The position numbers and the translations under genes were made by a program. 64,000 bases of DNA from Stenotrophomonas beteli (lineage in GTDB: Bacteria; Pseudomonadota; Gammaproteobacteria; Xanthomonadales; Xanthomonadaceae), in NCBI RefSeq assembly GCF_001431665.1, contig NZ_LLXV01000013.1, forward strand, positions 118,052 through 182,051, written 5' to 3'. Shown one piece after another: positions 1-9,219 of the stretch. How positions within the stretch are numbered: the first letter of the stretch is position 1; each line of letters opens with the position of its first letter. The notes beneath the pieces were generated by a model, which made no database searches, was not told the DNA's origin, and saw only the letters and a list, made by a program, of their open reading frames with translations.

Positions 1-38
1 ACCGTGTGAAGGCCGAGGCGGCAAGGCTTTTTTACGGC

Positions 39-155
39 TCAGTGACGATTTTCCCTCTCGATGCGGTTCTGCTCGCGGGCTTCGAACCACATGCCGTTGA
101 GGATGGCCACCGTCGAGGCGAGGCCGGCACCGAGAATCCAGGCGAAATACCACAT
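39..155 (-). CDS. cydX: Cytochrome bd oxidase small subunit CydX
   Basis: A 38-residue peptide beginning M-W-Y-F-A-W-I-L-G, the signature of CydX/YbgT. One membrane span (about residues 3-21) is followed by a charged tail (EAREQNRIEREN). The ATG lies 54 nt after cydB and is preceded by a GAGGAG ribosome site, so it should be translated from the cydAB message. In the family, CydX binds CydA and stabilises the haem b/d site of the quinol oxidase. Length (37-38 aa) is normal. A T-rich run just after the stop may be part of a terminator, but the window edge cuts the view. Confidence 0.93.
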   Translation of the reverse strand: MWYFAWILGAGLASTVAILNGMWFEAREQNRIERENRH

Positions 156-209
156 GGTCAATCTCCTCTGTCCAAAGGGTATGCCGAGCGTGGCCCGGCA
201 CACCGTCAA

Positions 210-1361
210 TCAGTATGCGTTCGGGTTGTTGCCCATCTCTTCGCTGGTGGTCTTGCCCTTCAGCACGCGGTACACCCAGGTGGTGTAGGCGAGGATGATC
301 GGCAGGAACACCGCCGTGGCCAGCAGCATGATCCACAGGGTCAGGTGGCTGGACGAGGCATCCCACACGGTCAGGCTGGAGTTGGGCTGGCTCGAGGACG
401 GCAGCAGGAACGGGAAGATGGCAAAGCCGACGGTCAGGATGATGCCGGCGATGGCCGCGCCGGAGGCGATGAAGGCCAGGCCGCCGCGACGGGCCCGCAG
501 CAGCACCGCACTGGCCAGCAGGCCGATCAGGCCCGCCAGCGGGGCGAGGATCGTGGCCGGCATCGTGCTGTAGTTGCGCATCCAGCCACCGGCGGCGCCG
601 AGTTCGGCGGTCTTCAGCAGCGGATTGGTGGCGCCGTCGGTGACCACCTGCGAGGTGATCTGGTAACCCGGCAGGCCGAAGGCCACCCAGGCACCGCCCA
701 GCGCGAACAGCACGAAAGCGATCAACGCCGCGATGCTGCCGAAGCGGGCCGCACGCTCGGCCACCGGGCCCTCGGTCTTCAGCACCAGCATGGCGGCACC
801 GTGGGCGACCAGCATCGACACGCTGAGCAGGCCGGCCAGCAGCGCGAAGGGCATCAACAGGCCGAAGAACGAGCCGGTGTAGAAGATGCGCATGCTGTCA
901 TCGAAGTGGAACGGCACGCCCAGCACCACGTTGCCCACTGCCACGCCCATGATCAGCGCCGGAATGAAGCCGCCGATGAACAGCGCCCAGTCCCAGGTGT
1001 TGCGCCAGCGCTCGCTCGGCATCTTGCTGCGGAACTTGAAGCCGACCGGGCGCAGGATCAGCGCGAACAGGATCACGAACATCGCCAGGTAGAACCCGGA
1101 GAAGCTGACCGCATACAGCGGCGGCCACGCGGCGAAGATCGCGCCGCCACCCAGGATCAGCCACACCTGGTTGCCTTCCCATACCGGACCAATGGTATTG
1201 ATCACCAGCCGGCGCTCAGCGTCGTTGCGGGCGACGAAGGGCAGCAGGGTGCCCACGCCCAGGTCGAAGCCATCCATCACGGCGAAACCGATCAGCAGGA
1301 TGCCGAGCAGCAGCCACCAGATCACGCGCAGCGTGGTGTAGTCCAGAAGAATGAAGTCCAT
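210..1361 (-). CDS. cydB: Cytochrome bd ubiquinol oxidase subunit II (CydB)
   Basis: A 383-residue polytopic inner-membrane protein, the usual CydB length. The N-terminus ([20 protein letters not shown]) and the MDGFDLGVG segment near residue 28 are typical of subunit II. CydB pairs with CydA in the high-affinity terminal oxidase that reduces oxygen to water with quinol electrons and does not pump protons. The ATG is 15 nt after the cydA stop and preceded by AGGAG, so cydA-cydB-cydX form one leftward operon. No truncation or missing segment is seen. Confidence 0.97.
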   Translation of the reverse strand: MDFILLDYTTLRVIWWLLLGILLIGFAVMDGFDLGVGTLLPFVARNDAERRLVINTIGPVWEGNQVWLILGGGAIFAAWPPLYAVSFSGFYLAMFVILFALILRPVGFKFRSKMPSERWRNTWDWALFIGGFIPALIMGVAVGNVVLGVPFHFDDSMRIFYTGSFFGLLMPFALLAGLLSVSMLVAHGAAMLVLKTEGPVAERAARFGSIAALIAFVLFALGGAWVAFGLPGYQITSQVVTDGATNPLLKTAELGAAGGWMRNYSTMPATILAPLAGLIGLLASAVLLRARRGGLAFIASGAAIAGIILTVGFAIFPFLLPSSSQPNSSLTVWDASSSHLTLWIMLLATAVFLPIILAYTTWVYRVLKGKTTSEEMGNNPNAY

Positions 1362-1376
1362 CTTGGTTCTCCTGCC

Positions 1377-2966
1377 TCAGGCCTGGCCGGTGGCCGGCGC
1401 TGCGGCATTGTGGGAAGCATGCGGCTGGGGCGACTGCAACGACGGCAGCACCTCGTCCGGACCCTTGCGGATCGCCTTGAGCATCAGCTTGATCTCGACC
1501 ACGATCAGCGCGGTGTAGATCGCGGTGAAGCCCGCCAGGGTCAGCACGATCTGGTGCAGCGCCAGGCCCGATGCTGCATAGAAGGTCGGCAGCACGCCAT
1601 CGACCGCCCACGGCTGGCGACCGTACTCGGCCACGAACCAGCCACACTCGATGGCGATCCACGGTGCCGGCAGCGTCCACAGCGCCAGCTTGAGGAACCA
1701 CGGCTTGTCCTGGAAGTTGTTGCGGCAGGAGTAGTAGAAGGCCAGTGCGAAGAAGGCGATCAGGTAGAAGCCCAGGCCGGCCATCACGCGGAAGGTCCAG
1801 AACAGCGGCATCACGCGCGGCACCGTATCCATCGCCGCCTGCGAGATTTCCTGCGGGGTGGCGTTGAGGATGTCATCGCGGTAGCGCTTGAGCAGCAGGC
1901 CATGGCCGAGGTCCTGCCAATGACGGTCGAACATCTCGCGTGCTTGAACGTCGTTCTTGTTGGCGCGCAGGCGTTCCAGTGCACCGTAGGCCAGCTGGCC
2001 GCCACGCACGCGGTGCTCGGCACGCTCCACCAGTTCCAGGATGCCCGGAATCGGCTGGTCCAGCGAACGGGTGGCGATCAGGCCCATCAGGTACGGAATC
2101 TTCACCGCGTAGTCGTTCTGGTGGGTTTGCTGGTTGGGGATGCCGAAGGCGGTGAAGTCGGCCGGCGCACGCTCGGTCTCCCACATCGCTTCGATCGCAG
2201 CCAGCTTCATCTTCTGGTGCTCGCTGGCGGCATAACCGCTCTCGTCACCCAGTACCACCACCGACAGCGAGGACAGCAGGCCGAACGCCGCGGCCACGGC
2301 GAACGAACGGCGGGCCAGGTCCTTGTGCTTGTTGCGCAGCAGGAACAGGGCGCTGATGGACATCACGAACACCGCACCGGTCACGTAGCCGGCACTGACC
2401 GTATGCACGAACTTGGCCTGCGCTACCGGGTTGAACACCACGGCCATGAAGTCGACCACTTCCATGCGCATGGTTTCCGGGTTGAATACCGCACCGGTCG
2501 GGTTCTGCATCCAGCCATTGGCCACCAGGATCCACACCGCCGACAGGTTGGTGCCCAGCGCCATCAGCCAGGTCACGGTCAGGTGCTTGACCTTGCTCAG
2601 CCGGTTCCAGCCGAAGAAGAACAGGCCGACGAAGGTGGCTTCCAGGAAGAACGCCATCAGGCCTTCGATGGCCAGCGGCGCACCGAAGATGTCACCGACG
2701 TAGTGGCTGTAGTAGGACCAGTTCATGCCGAACTGGAATTCCATGACGATGCCGGTGGCGACGCCCATGGCGAAGTTGATGCCGAACAGGACGCCCCAGA
2801 ACAGGGTCATCCTGCGCCAGATCTCCTTGCCGGTCATCACGTACACGCTCTCCATGATGGCCACCATGAAGGACAGGCCGAGGGTGAGCGGTACGAATAG
2901 GAAGTGGTACATCGCGGTCAGCGCGAATTGCAGCCGCGACAGTTCTACGACTGTCTGATCAATCAT
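1377..2966 (-). CDS. cydA: Cytochrome bd ubiquinol oxidase subunit I (CydA)
   Basis: A 529-residue subunit I with the haem and quinol sites. Visible family marks are the haem b595/d ligand His21 in A-M-Y-H-F, the second haem ligand in F-V-H-T-V-S-A-G-Y, the haem b558 Met in F-R-V-M-A-G-L-G, the quinol-loop residues of K-L-A-A-I-E-A-M-W-E-T-E, and GRQPW at about 449-453. The length fits the long-Q-loop group, as in E. coli. It is the first gene of cydABX. An FNR/Anr box about 90 bp upstream predicts induction at low oxygen. Divergent cydDC supplies the assembly exporter. Confidence 0.98.
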   Translation of the reverse strand: MIDQTVVELSRLQFALTAMYHFLFVPLTLGLSFMVAIMESVYVMTGKEIWRRMTLFWGVLFGINFAMGVATGIVMEFQFGMNWSYYSHYVGDIFGAPLAIEGLMAFFLEATFVGLFFFGWNRLSKVKHLTVTWLMALGTNLSAVWILVANGWMQNPTGAVFNPETMRMEVVDFMAVVFNPVAQAKFVHTVSAGYVTGAVFVMSISALFLLRNKHKDLARRSFAVAAAFGLLSSLSVVVLGDESGYAASEHQKMKLAAIEAMWETERAPADFTAFGIPNQQTHQNDYAVKIPYLMGLIATRSLDQPIPGILELVERAEHRVRGGQLAYGALERLRANKNDVQAREMFDRHWQDLGHGLLLKRYRDDILNATPQEISQAAMDTVPRVMPLFWTFRVMAGLGFYLIAFFALAFYYSCRNNFQDKPWFLKLALWTLPAPWIAIECGWFVAEYGRQPWAVDGVLPTFYAASGLALHQIVLTLAGFTAIYTALIVVEIKLMLKAIRKGPDEVLPSLQSPQPHASHNAAAPATGQA

Positions 2967-3056
2967 GGCCTGGCTACCTCGTTGGATAGTGCCGTTGCAG
3001 GTGGCGGGAAGGGTGGTCTACGACGTGAATGATGTGACCGACTACTTCAGAAAGCC

Positions 3057-3070
3057 TTGATCCAGATCAA
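3057..3070. promoter_or_regulatory. FNR/Anr box between cydABX and cydDC
   Basis: A perfect TTGAT-N4-ATCAA palindrome, the consensus site of FNR/Anr-family oxygen sensors. It sits in the 228-bp region between divergent cydA (start 2966) and cydD (start 3195), about 91 bp before cydA and 125 bp before cydD. Activation from about -41.5 would place a cydA start near 3022. Seen: the palindrome and the divergence. Inferred: which side, or both, it controls. Confidence 0.82.
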
Positions 3071-3194
3071 TGTATGAACAGGTGCCCCGGTCGATCGTAT
3101 GCCAACCTGATGAAGACTGCGACCGCCGGCCGCAGGGGCGGGCTGTTGCCTGCGCCTACAATGCCCTGTCTCCCCCGTTGACCGTGAAGACCCC

Positions 3195-4940
3195 TTGAGC
3201 GCTGCCGAAACGACTTCCGCCAGCCTGTCCCCGGACGCTGAAACTACCCGTCAGCGGCGCGCGCGCACGGCCTGGCTGGCCGATCTGGCGCATGCCGCAC
3301 GCGGCCGCCAGCGCTTGGCAGCGTTGTGCATCAGCGTGTCAGGCGCGTTGCTGATCGGGCAGGCCGCCAGCATCGCCTGGTTGGTGCAGCAGGTGCTGGT
3401 GGAGCGCGCCGCGCTGGCATCGGGGCTGCCGGCACTGGGCGTGCTGGCGCTGATTCTGGTGTTGCGCACCCTGTTGGGCAGCGCCACGCAGGCGGCCGCC
3501 GGCGATGTGGCCGATGCCGCACGGCTGGCACTGCGCGAGCGTGTGTTCGCACGCCTGCTGGGCCATGGCCCGCTGTGGCTGCGCCAGCGCCGAATCGGCG
3601 AGCTGGGCGAACTGATGTTGCATCACGGCGATGCGATTGAGAATTACTACAGTGGTTTCCTGCCGGTACGCACCGAAGTGGTGGTGGTACCGCTGCTGAT
3701 CCTGGCCGCGGTGGCCTGGGTCGACTGGGTGGTGGCGCTGATCCTGCTGTTCACCGCGCCGCTGGTGCCGTTCTTCATGATGCTGGTGGGATGGGGCGCC
3801 GAGGCGGCCGGCCGTGCGCAGCTGGGCGAGCTGGCGAGGATGAGTGGCCATTTCGCCGACCGCATCAAGGGACTGGGCCTGCTGCGCCTGTACGGCCGCG
3901 GCGAGGCGGAGCTGGCGGGTGTGGAAGCGGCCGCCGAAGGCGTGCGGCTGCGGACCCTGAAGGTACTGCGCATCGCGTTTCTGTCGTCCACGGTGCTGGA
4001 ATTCTTCGCCTCGGTGAGCGTGGCGATGGTGGCCTTGTACCTGGGCCTGAGCTACCTGGGCATGATGTCGCTGCACGCGAGCGTGCCGAGCCTCGGCGCC
4101 GGCTTGTTCTGCCTGCTGCTGGCGCCGGAGTTCTACGCCCCGCTGCGGCGCTTGGCCGCGCACTACCACGATCGCGCCAATGCACTGGCCGCGGCCGCCG
4201 AAGTGGAGCGCCTGCTGCAGTCGCTGCCGGAAGAGCAGGGCCTGATCGAAAGCGAGAGCACGCCGCTGGCGGTGGAGCCGGCCGAGGCCGCGTTGCCGCC
4301 ATTGCAGGCGTGGGGCCTGGCACTGCGCCCGCTGGGGGCGCCTCAGGATGTGCTGCAGGATCTGGACGTGCTGCTGGAGCCGGGCCAGCGGCTGGCTCTG
4401 GTCGGCCCCAGTGGCAGTGGCAAGAGCACGCTGCTGGAAGCGCTGGCCGGTTGGCTGCCGCCGCGCGCCGGTAAACTGCAGTTGCGCCCCGGGCTGCAGG
4501 TGGCCTACGCCAGCCAACGCCCGTACCTGTTCCACGGCAGCATCGCCGACAACCTGCGGCTGGCCGATCCCGGGGCCACCGACGCGCGCCTGCGTGCGGT
4601 TGCCGAGGCCGCGCAGGTGCTGCAGTTCGCACAGCGCCTGCCACAGGGCCTGGACACGATGATCGGCGAACGCGGCTTCGGCCTGTCCGGTGGCGAAGCA
4701 CGGCGCATCGGCCTGGCCCGCCTGCTGCTGCGTGATCCGCAGGTGCTGCTGCTGGACGAACCCACCGCGTTCCTCGATGCCGATACCGAGGCGGCACTGC
4801 TGCGCAGCCTGGCCGCGTATGCGCGCGGGCGCAGCGTGGTGGTGGCCACCCACAGCCCGACCGTGATCGCCTGGGCCGACCGCTGCCTGCTGCTGCCGGA
4901 AGGTCGCCTGGTCGAACCGGCGCAGGCGGTGCGCGCATGA
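3195..4940 (+). CDS. cydD: Thiol reductant ABC exporter subunit CydD
   Basis: A 581-residue fused membrane/ATPase half-transporter. It has an N-terminal six-span region (about 40-330) and a C-terminal ABC domain with Walker A G-P-S-G-S-G-K-S-T, signature LSGGE and Walker B LLLDEPTAFLD. CydDC exports glutathione/cysteine to the periplasm and is needed to assemble bd oxidase and periplasmic cytochromes. The only suitable start is TTG at 3195: an upstream GTG at 3184 runs into a stop after four codons. The stop overlaps the cydC start in ATGA, indicating coupled translation. Confidence 0.94.
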   Translation: MSAAETTSASLSPDAETTRQRRARTAWLADLAHAARGRQRLAALCISVSGALLIGQAASIAWLVQQVLVERAALASGLPALGVLALILVLRTLLGSATQAAAGDVADAARLALRERVFARLLGHGPLWLRQRRIGELGELMLHHGDAIENYYSGFLPVRTEVVVVPLLILAAVAWVDWVVALILLFTAPLVPFFMMLVGWGAEAAGRAQLGELARMSGHFADRIKGLGLLRLYGRGEAELAGVEAAAEGVRLRTLKVLRIAFLSSTVLEFFASVSVAMVALYLGLSYLGMMSLHASVPSLGAGLFCLLLAPEFYAPLRRLAAHYHDRANALAAAAEVERLLQSLPEEQGLIESESTPLAVEPAEAALPPLQAWGLALRPLGAPQDVLQDLDVLLEPGQRLALVGPSGSGKSTLLEALAGWLPPRAGKLQLRPGLQVAYASQRPYLFHGSIADNLRLADPGATDARLRAVAEAAQVLQFAQRLPQGLDTMIGERGFGLSGGEARRIGLARLLLRDPQVLLLDEPTAFLDADTEAALLRSLAAYARGRSVVVATHSPTVIAWADRCLLLPEGRLVEPAQAVRA

Positions 4941-6610
4941 ACCGTTCGCCCGATTCCCTGCGCGCGGTGTTCCTGCGCCATCGGCCGCGCCTGCTGCTGA
5001 CCGTGCTGCTGTTGTGGACCACGATGCTGGCCGGCACTGCACTGCTGGGCCTGTCCGGTGGCTTCCTCACCGCTGCTGCGCTGGCCGGTGCGGCCGGGCT
5101 GGGCCAGGGCTTCAACTTCTTCTCACCGTCTGCGGGCATCCGTGGCCTGACCATGGCCCGGATCGTGTCGCGCTACTTTGAAAAGCTGGTCGGCCACGAT
5201 GCCACGCTGCGCATCGCCCGCGATCTGCGCGTGTGGTTCTTCCGCCGCGCGCTGCCGCTGGCACCGGCCCGGCTGGGTGCCACCCGTACCGGCGAACTGC
5301 TGGCGCGCCTGCTCGGTGACATCGGTGAGGTCGATGGCCTGCTGGTGCGTGCCATCGGTCCGCTGGTGGCCTTGGGCGGATTGTCGCTGGTCGCAGTCGT
5401 TTCGGCGGCGATGATCCTGCCGTCGGCGGCACTGCTGCTGGCGCTGCTGGCGCTGCTGATCGCCTTTGGCGTGCCGTGGCTGGGCGTGCGTGGCCACGAT
5501 GCTGAAGAGGCCGATCGCGCCGCGCATCGCGCCGCGCTGCGTACTGCGGCCTTCGAAGGGCTGGAGGGCGCGGCTGATCTGGCCGCGCTGCATGCCGATG
5601 CAGCGTGGCAGCTAAAGGTGCGCGTCGCCGCCAAGCAGTTGGCCTCGCGCGACCGGCGCCGGCGCTGGCGGCTGATTGCCGGCTCCACGCTGCACGGCCT
5701 GGTCGCCGGGCTCGGGCTGGTGGCGATGCTGGCACTGGCCCTGCATGCGGCCGAACAGCAGCGCATCGCGGCGGCAATGGCGGCGGGCCTGGTGTTCCTC
5801 ACCGTCGCGCTGATCGAGTTGTGGGCCGGCATGGGGCTGGCCTGGCAGTCGCTGCAGTCCGGGCGCATCGCCGCCGATCGCCTGCAGGCCGTTGTTGAGC
5901 AGCCGCCGGCCGTGGAGGACCCGCAGGCACCGCAGCCGGTGCCGCAGGCGGCGCGCGTGCACTGGGATGACGTGCATTTCCAGTGGCCGGGTGCAGCGCG
6001 GCCGGTGCTGTCCGGTGTGCAGCTGACCCTGGCGCCGGGCGAACGCATCGCGATTCGCGGCGACAGCGGCAGCGGCAAGACCACGCTGTCCAGCCTGCTG
6101 CTGCGCCTGTGGGATCCGCAGCAGGGACGGCTGACCTATGGTGGCCGCGATCTGCGCGATTTCGCCCAGGCCGAGTGGCATCGGCAGCTGGCCTGGTTGC
6201 CGCAGAACGCACCGGTGTTTGCCGGCAGCGTGGCCGAGAACCTGCGATTGGGTGATCCCGATGCCAGCGACGCAGCGCTGTGGGCGGTGCTGCGTCGGGT
6301 GCGGCTGGGCGAATGGGCCGAGCACAACGGTGGCCTGCAGACCTGGGTGGGCGAGAATGGCGCGACGATGTCGGCCGGTCAGGCACGGCGACTGGCGCTG
6401 GCCCGCGCACTGCTGCGCAATGCGCCGATCCTGCTGCTGGACGAACCGACCGAAGGCCTGGACGTGGATACCGCACGCGCGCTGTTGCAGGATCTTTCGG
6501 GGTTGCTGGACGGTCGCAGCCTGGTGATGATCACCCATGACGAACTGCCCGAGGGCGTGGTCGATGCGCAGTACCGGTTGCGCGACGGGGCTCTGGTCGG
6601 CGAAGCGTGA
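4937..6610 (+). CDS. cydC: Thiol reductant ABC exporter subunit CydC
   Basis: A 557-residue partner of CydD. It has an N-terminal membrane domain (about 15-320) and an ABC domain with Walker A G-D-S-G-S-G-K-T-T, a signature of MSAGQ rather than LSGGQ, and Walker B LLLDEPTEGLD. One canonical and one variant signature fits an asymmetric CydDC heterodimer, though this is inference from sequence. The ATG overlaps the cydD stop by 4 nt. A head-to-head SMAG repeat pair follows 5 nt after the stop and is the likely 3' end structure. Confidence 0.94.
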   Translation: MNRSPDSLRAVFLRHRPRLLLTVLLLWTTMLAGTALLGLSGGFLTAAALAGAAGLGQGFNFFSPSAGIRGLTMARIVSRYFEKLVGHDATLRIARDLRVWFFRRALPLAPARLGATRTGELLARLLGDIGEVDGLLVRAIGPLVALGGLSLVAVVSAAMILPSAALLLALLALLIAFGVPWLGVRGHDAEEADRAAHRAALRTAAFEGLEGAADLAALHADAAWQLKVRVAAKQLASRDRRRRWRLIAGSTLHGLVAGLGLVAMLALALHAAEQQRIAAAMAAGLVFLTVALIELWAGMGLAWQSLQSGRIAADRLQAVVEQPPAVEDPQAPQPVPQAARVHWDDVHFQWPGAARPVLSGVQLTLAPGERIAIRGDSGSGKTTLSSLLLRLWDPQQGRLTYGGRDLRDFAQAEWHRQLAWLPQNAPVFAGSVAENLRLGDPDASDAALWAVLRRVRLGEWAEHNGGLQTWVGENGATMSAGQARRLALARALLRNAPILLLDEPTEGLDVDTARALLQDLSGLLDGRSLVMITHDELPEGVVDAQYRLRDGALVGEA

Positions 6611-6614
6611 ACCG

Positions 6615-6690
6615 GTAGTGCCGGCCGCTGGCCGGCAACCTCATGGCGCTTGATACGGACACGGAATTGCCGGCCAGCGGCCGGCACAAC
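6615..6690. repeat. SMAG (GTAG-type REP) inverted dimer
   Basis: Begins GTAG at 6615 followed by a GC palindrome (GTGCCGGCCGCTGGCCGGC). A second unit at 6667-6687 is its exact 21-nt reverse complement, so the whole can fold into one long hairpin. It lies between the convergent cydC and DUF1294 genes, where it may end transcription from both sides or protect mRNA 3' ends. Confidence 0.88.
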
Positions 6691-6702
6691 CGATTGCGGG
6701 GG

Positions 6703-7047
6703 TTACCGCGAGAACTCGCGCAGCATCACCGCGATCGAGGCGACGTTGGCCAGTACGCACAACCAGAACGCCCATTGAAATGCCGCCTTGCGGTGCTTGT
6801 GGCGGAACACGGCCTGGCCCAGCAGCGCGCCGGGCCAGCCGCCGGCAAAGGCCAGCAGCTGCAATGTTCGTTCTGGAATGCGCCACTGCTTTCGCTGCGC
6901 CGCGCGCTTGTCATGGCCATACAACCCGAACGACACCGCACTGGCCAGCAGGCACCAACCGCCCAGCCACAGCGGCAGGACATCGCTGATCATCAGCGCG
7001 ATCAAGGCACCGAACGCGGCCAGTGCGAGGTGACGCCGCCACGCCAC
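6703..7047 (-). CDS. DUF1294 small membrane protein
   Basis: A 114-residue protein with about four hydrophobic segments and the DUF1294 core Y-G-H-D-K-R-A-A, followed by W-R-I-P-E-R-T-L and the G-G-W-P-G-A-L-L-G-Q block. Function is unknown in the family. The GTG start (7047) directly abuts the TAA stop of metX, so it is probably translated by reinitiation from the metX message. It ends 12 nt before a SMAG pair. No catalytic motif is visible and the family assignment is by pattern. Confidence 0.85.
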   Translation of the reverse strand: MAWRRHLALAAFGALIALMISDVLPLWLGGWCLLASAVSFGLYGHDKRAAQRKQWRIPERTLQLLAFAGGWPGALLGQAVFRHKHRKAAFQWAFWLCVLANVASIAVMLREFSR

Positions 7048-8160
7048 TTACAGCGCGTCGAGGAAGTCGCGCACGGCCGGGCCGAATCGCTCGAAATCGA
7101 CCAGGAACGCATCGTGGCCCTGGGGCGATTCCAGGCCGATGAAGCGCGCCTCAGCACCGCCGGCACGCAGGCCGTCGGCGACCTGTTGCTGTTGCTGCAC
7201 GGGGAACAGGATGTCGGTGTTGGCGCCGATCGCCAGCGCCTTCTCCACCCGGATCTTCGCCAGCCCTGCAAGCACGTCGCCGCCGGCATACTCGGCCAGG
7301 TCGAACCAGTCCATCGAGCGGCTCAGGTACAGGTAGCAGTTCGGATCGAAGAAGCGCACGAAGCGACGCGCGTGTCCTTCCAGGTAGCTTTCCACCTGGA
7401 ATTCGAGGCCGAACGGGTCGTCGTCGGCCTGGTCCGAATCCAGCCGCACGCGGCCGAAACGACCGTCCCATTCCAGTGCCGAACGATAGGTGATCACGCC
7501 CAGCTTGCGCGCCATGCGCATGCCGCACTCGGGGTACTCGGCGTCGTCGTAGTGGCCACCATTCCAGCGCGGGTCGAGGCGGATCGCCTCGCGTTGCAGC
7601 GAGCGGATCGCAATCGAGAACGGCAGTGCCTGCGCGCTGCCGGAGATGTTGATGTGACTGCGTGCGATGCCCGGGTGCAGCATCAGTACGGCCAGCGCGG
7701 TCATGCCGCCCATCGAATTGCCAATCACGCAGGCCAGTTGGGTGATGCCCAGCGCCCGCACGACCTCGACCGCAGCACGGGCACCGTCTTCGATCGACAG
7801 TTCGGGGAAATCGAGGCGGTAGGGCTCACCGCTGGCCGGGTTGAGCGAGGCCGGGCCGGTCGAGCCCTTGCAGCTGCCCAGCGAATTGACGCACACCACG
7901 AACCAGCGGTCGGTATCGATCGGCTTGCCCGGCCCCACCATCGCTTCCCACCAGCCCGGTGCCGGATTGGCGTCATTGGCGGCGGCATGCGCGTCCGGCG
8001 ACAGGCCGGTCACGATCAGGATCGCATTGCTGGCGTCGGCCGCCAGCGTTCCCCAGGTTTCGAAGGCCACGCGTGCGTCATGCAGGGCGCCGCCGCGCTT
8101 GAACGGGAACGGAGAGGGCAGGGCGTGGAAACGGGTGCCGGGCGGGATGAATTCGGTCAT
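7048..8160 (-). CDS. metX: MetX-family serine/homoserine O-acyltransferase (alpha/beta hydrolase fold)
   Basis: A 370-residue MetX protein. The nucleophile serine lies in G-N-S-M-G-G-M, preceded by the oxyanion-region N-S-L-G-S-C-K-G-S-T-G-P; the C-terminal region has the Asp of G-A-N-T-D-I-L-F and His of P-Q-G-H-D-A-F. MetX enzymes move an acyl group from acyl-CoA to the hydroxyl of homoserine (methionine synthesis). From memory of the family literature, members from Xanthomonadaceae have been reassigned as serine O-succinyltransferases for cysteine synthesis, so the substrate is uncertain. It is followed without a gap by a DUF1294 gene. The 72-nt gap to ccmI suggests its own promoter or read-through. 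Confidence 0.9.
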   Translation of the reverse strand: MTEFIPPGTRFHALPSPFPFKRGGALHDARVAFETWGTLAADASNAILIVTGLSPDAHAAANDANPAPGWWEAMVGPGKPIDTDRWFVVCVNSLGSCKGSTGPASLNPASGEPYRLDFPELSIEDGARAAVEVVRALGITQLACVIGNSMGGMTALAVLMLHPGIARSHINISGSAQALPFSIAIRSLQREAIRLDPRWNGGHYDDAEYPECGMRMARKLGVITYRSALEWDGRFGRVRLDSDQADDDPFGLEFQVESYLEGHARRFVRFFDPNCYLYLSRSMDWFDLAEYAGGDVLAGLAKIRVEKALAIGANTDILFPVQQQQQVADGLRAGGAEARFIGLESPQGHDAFLVDFERFGPAVRDFLDAL

Positions 8161-8232
8161 GCGGGCATTCTAGCGGGGCTGCATGTGGAGCTGGCGACAC
8201 GCTGGTTTCCATCGGCACTACCGGGCGACGCG

Positions 8233-9219
8233 TTACGGGAAGCGCAGCTCCACAACACCGTCGTGGGGCAGGCTCACCTTCACCGGTACGCTCTGCAGGT
8301 CGTCGTCGCTGCGATTGGCGCTGCCGCTGCGCGAGATGCGCGCGACCACTTCCACTTCGCGATGGGCGGACAGCGGTGCGGTCGGCATCGGGCTGTCACC
8401 GTCGCCCAGCCCGACCGTGGCCGGGAAGCCGGCCAGTGGCAGCTTGCGTGCGGCCACCGGCATTGGCGGCCCGCCGACGGCACGGGCCAGCACGAAGACC
8501 TGGGTGCTGGCCGGCCACTCGGTGCCCTTCAACGCAGGCAGTTGCACACGCACCTGCAGCAGCGCCGATGGCGACGCAGGCGCAGCATCGGGCGCCTGGC
8601 CGGCGGCCTCGCGCGCGATGGCGATCTGCGCCTGCAACGCCTGCGCGGCGCCGGGCTCCAGCCGTGGCAGCAGGCTGCTCCAGACATCAGCGGCCTCGGC
8701 ATCGCGGCCACGCTGGCGCAGGGCGATGCCCAGCAACCAACTGGCCCGCTCCGCGTCGGGGGCCAATACCCGAGCCTGCTGCAACCAGGCCACCGCGGTG
8801 TCATCGAACTGCTTGGCCGGCTCGGCCTGGGCGCGCGCCTGCGCCGCTTCCACCAGCACGCCCGGATCATCGGGAGCGAGCGCTGCGGCGCGCGCAAACG
8901 CCGCCGCCGCTGCGGGAGCGTCACCCAGTTCGGCCTGCGAACGGCCCAGCAGGACCCAGCCATCGGCACGCTGCGGATCGCGCTTCAGCGCGTCCTGCAG
9001 GGCCTGCACCCCGTCCTGCAAGGTCGCCACCGTGGCCGCTGGTTTCAGCTGCGCAGCGCGCGGATCGCCCACCAGCACATACAGGCAGGCACCGGCAACG
9101 GCGAGCGCGAGCACAGCCACGACGAACCCTTTGCGGCCGTGGTGGCGCAGTGGCCACAGCACCAGCACTGCCATCAGTGCCGCCACGGTTCCGGCCACTG
9201 TCGGCAGCCACAGGTTCAC
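8233..9219 (-). CDS. ccmI: Cytochrome c maturation protein CcmI (CycH, TPR)
   Basis: A 328-residue protein with two N-terminal membrane spans (about 5-20 and 32-52), then TPR helices in a periplasmic domain (about 70-200: W-V-L-L-G-R-S-Q-A-E-L-G and related units) and a beta-rich C-terminal domain, the order in CcmI/CycH. CcmI chaperones apocytochrome c to the CcmF/CcmH haem lyase. It is the last gene of the ccm operon and its start overlaps the ccmH stop by 4 nt. Confidence 0.92.
   Translation of the reverse strand: MNLWLPTVAGTVAALMAVLVLWPLRHHGRKGFVVAVLALAVAGACLYVLVGDPRAAQLKPAATVATLQDGVQALQDALKRDPQRADGWVLLGRSQAELGDAPAAAAAFARAAALAPDDPGVLVEAAQARAQAEPAKQFDDTAVAWLQQARVLAPDAERASWLLGIALRQRGRDAEAADVWSSLLPRLEPGAAQALQAQIAIAREAAGQAPDAAPASPSALLQVRVQLPALKGTEWPASTQVFVLARAVGGPPMPVAARKLPLAGFPATVGLGDGDSPMPTAPLSAHREVEVVARISRSGSANRSDDDLQSVPVKVSLPHDGVVELRFP

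Noticed and set aside
6..2900. A 964-codon open frame opposite cydA and cydB
   Set aside because: Its product is dominated by His, Gln, Arg and Gly, typical of the reverse frame of a GC-rich gene; cydA and cydB on the other strand are clear family members.
3184..3198. GTG at 3184 as the cydD start
   Set aside because: It is out of frame and reaches TGA after four codons.
8161..8232. Possible SAM-type riboswitch before metX
   Set aside because: Only 72 nt lie before metX and no conserved pairing or SAM motif could be recognised.
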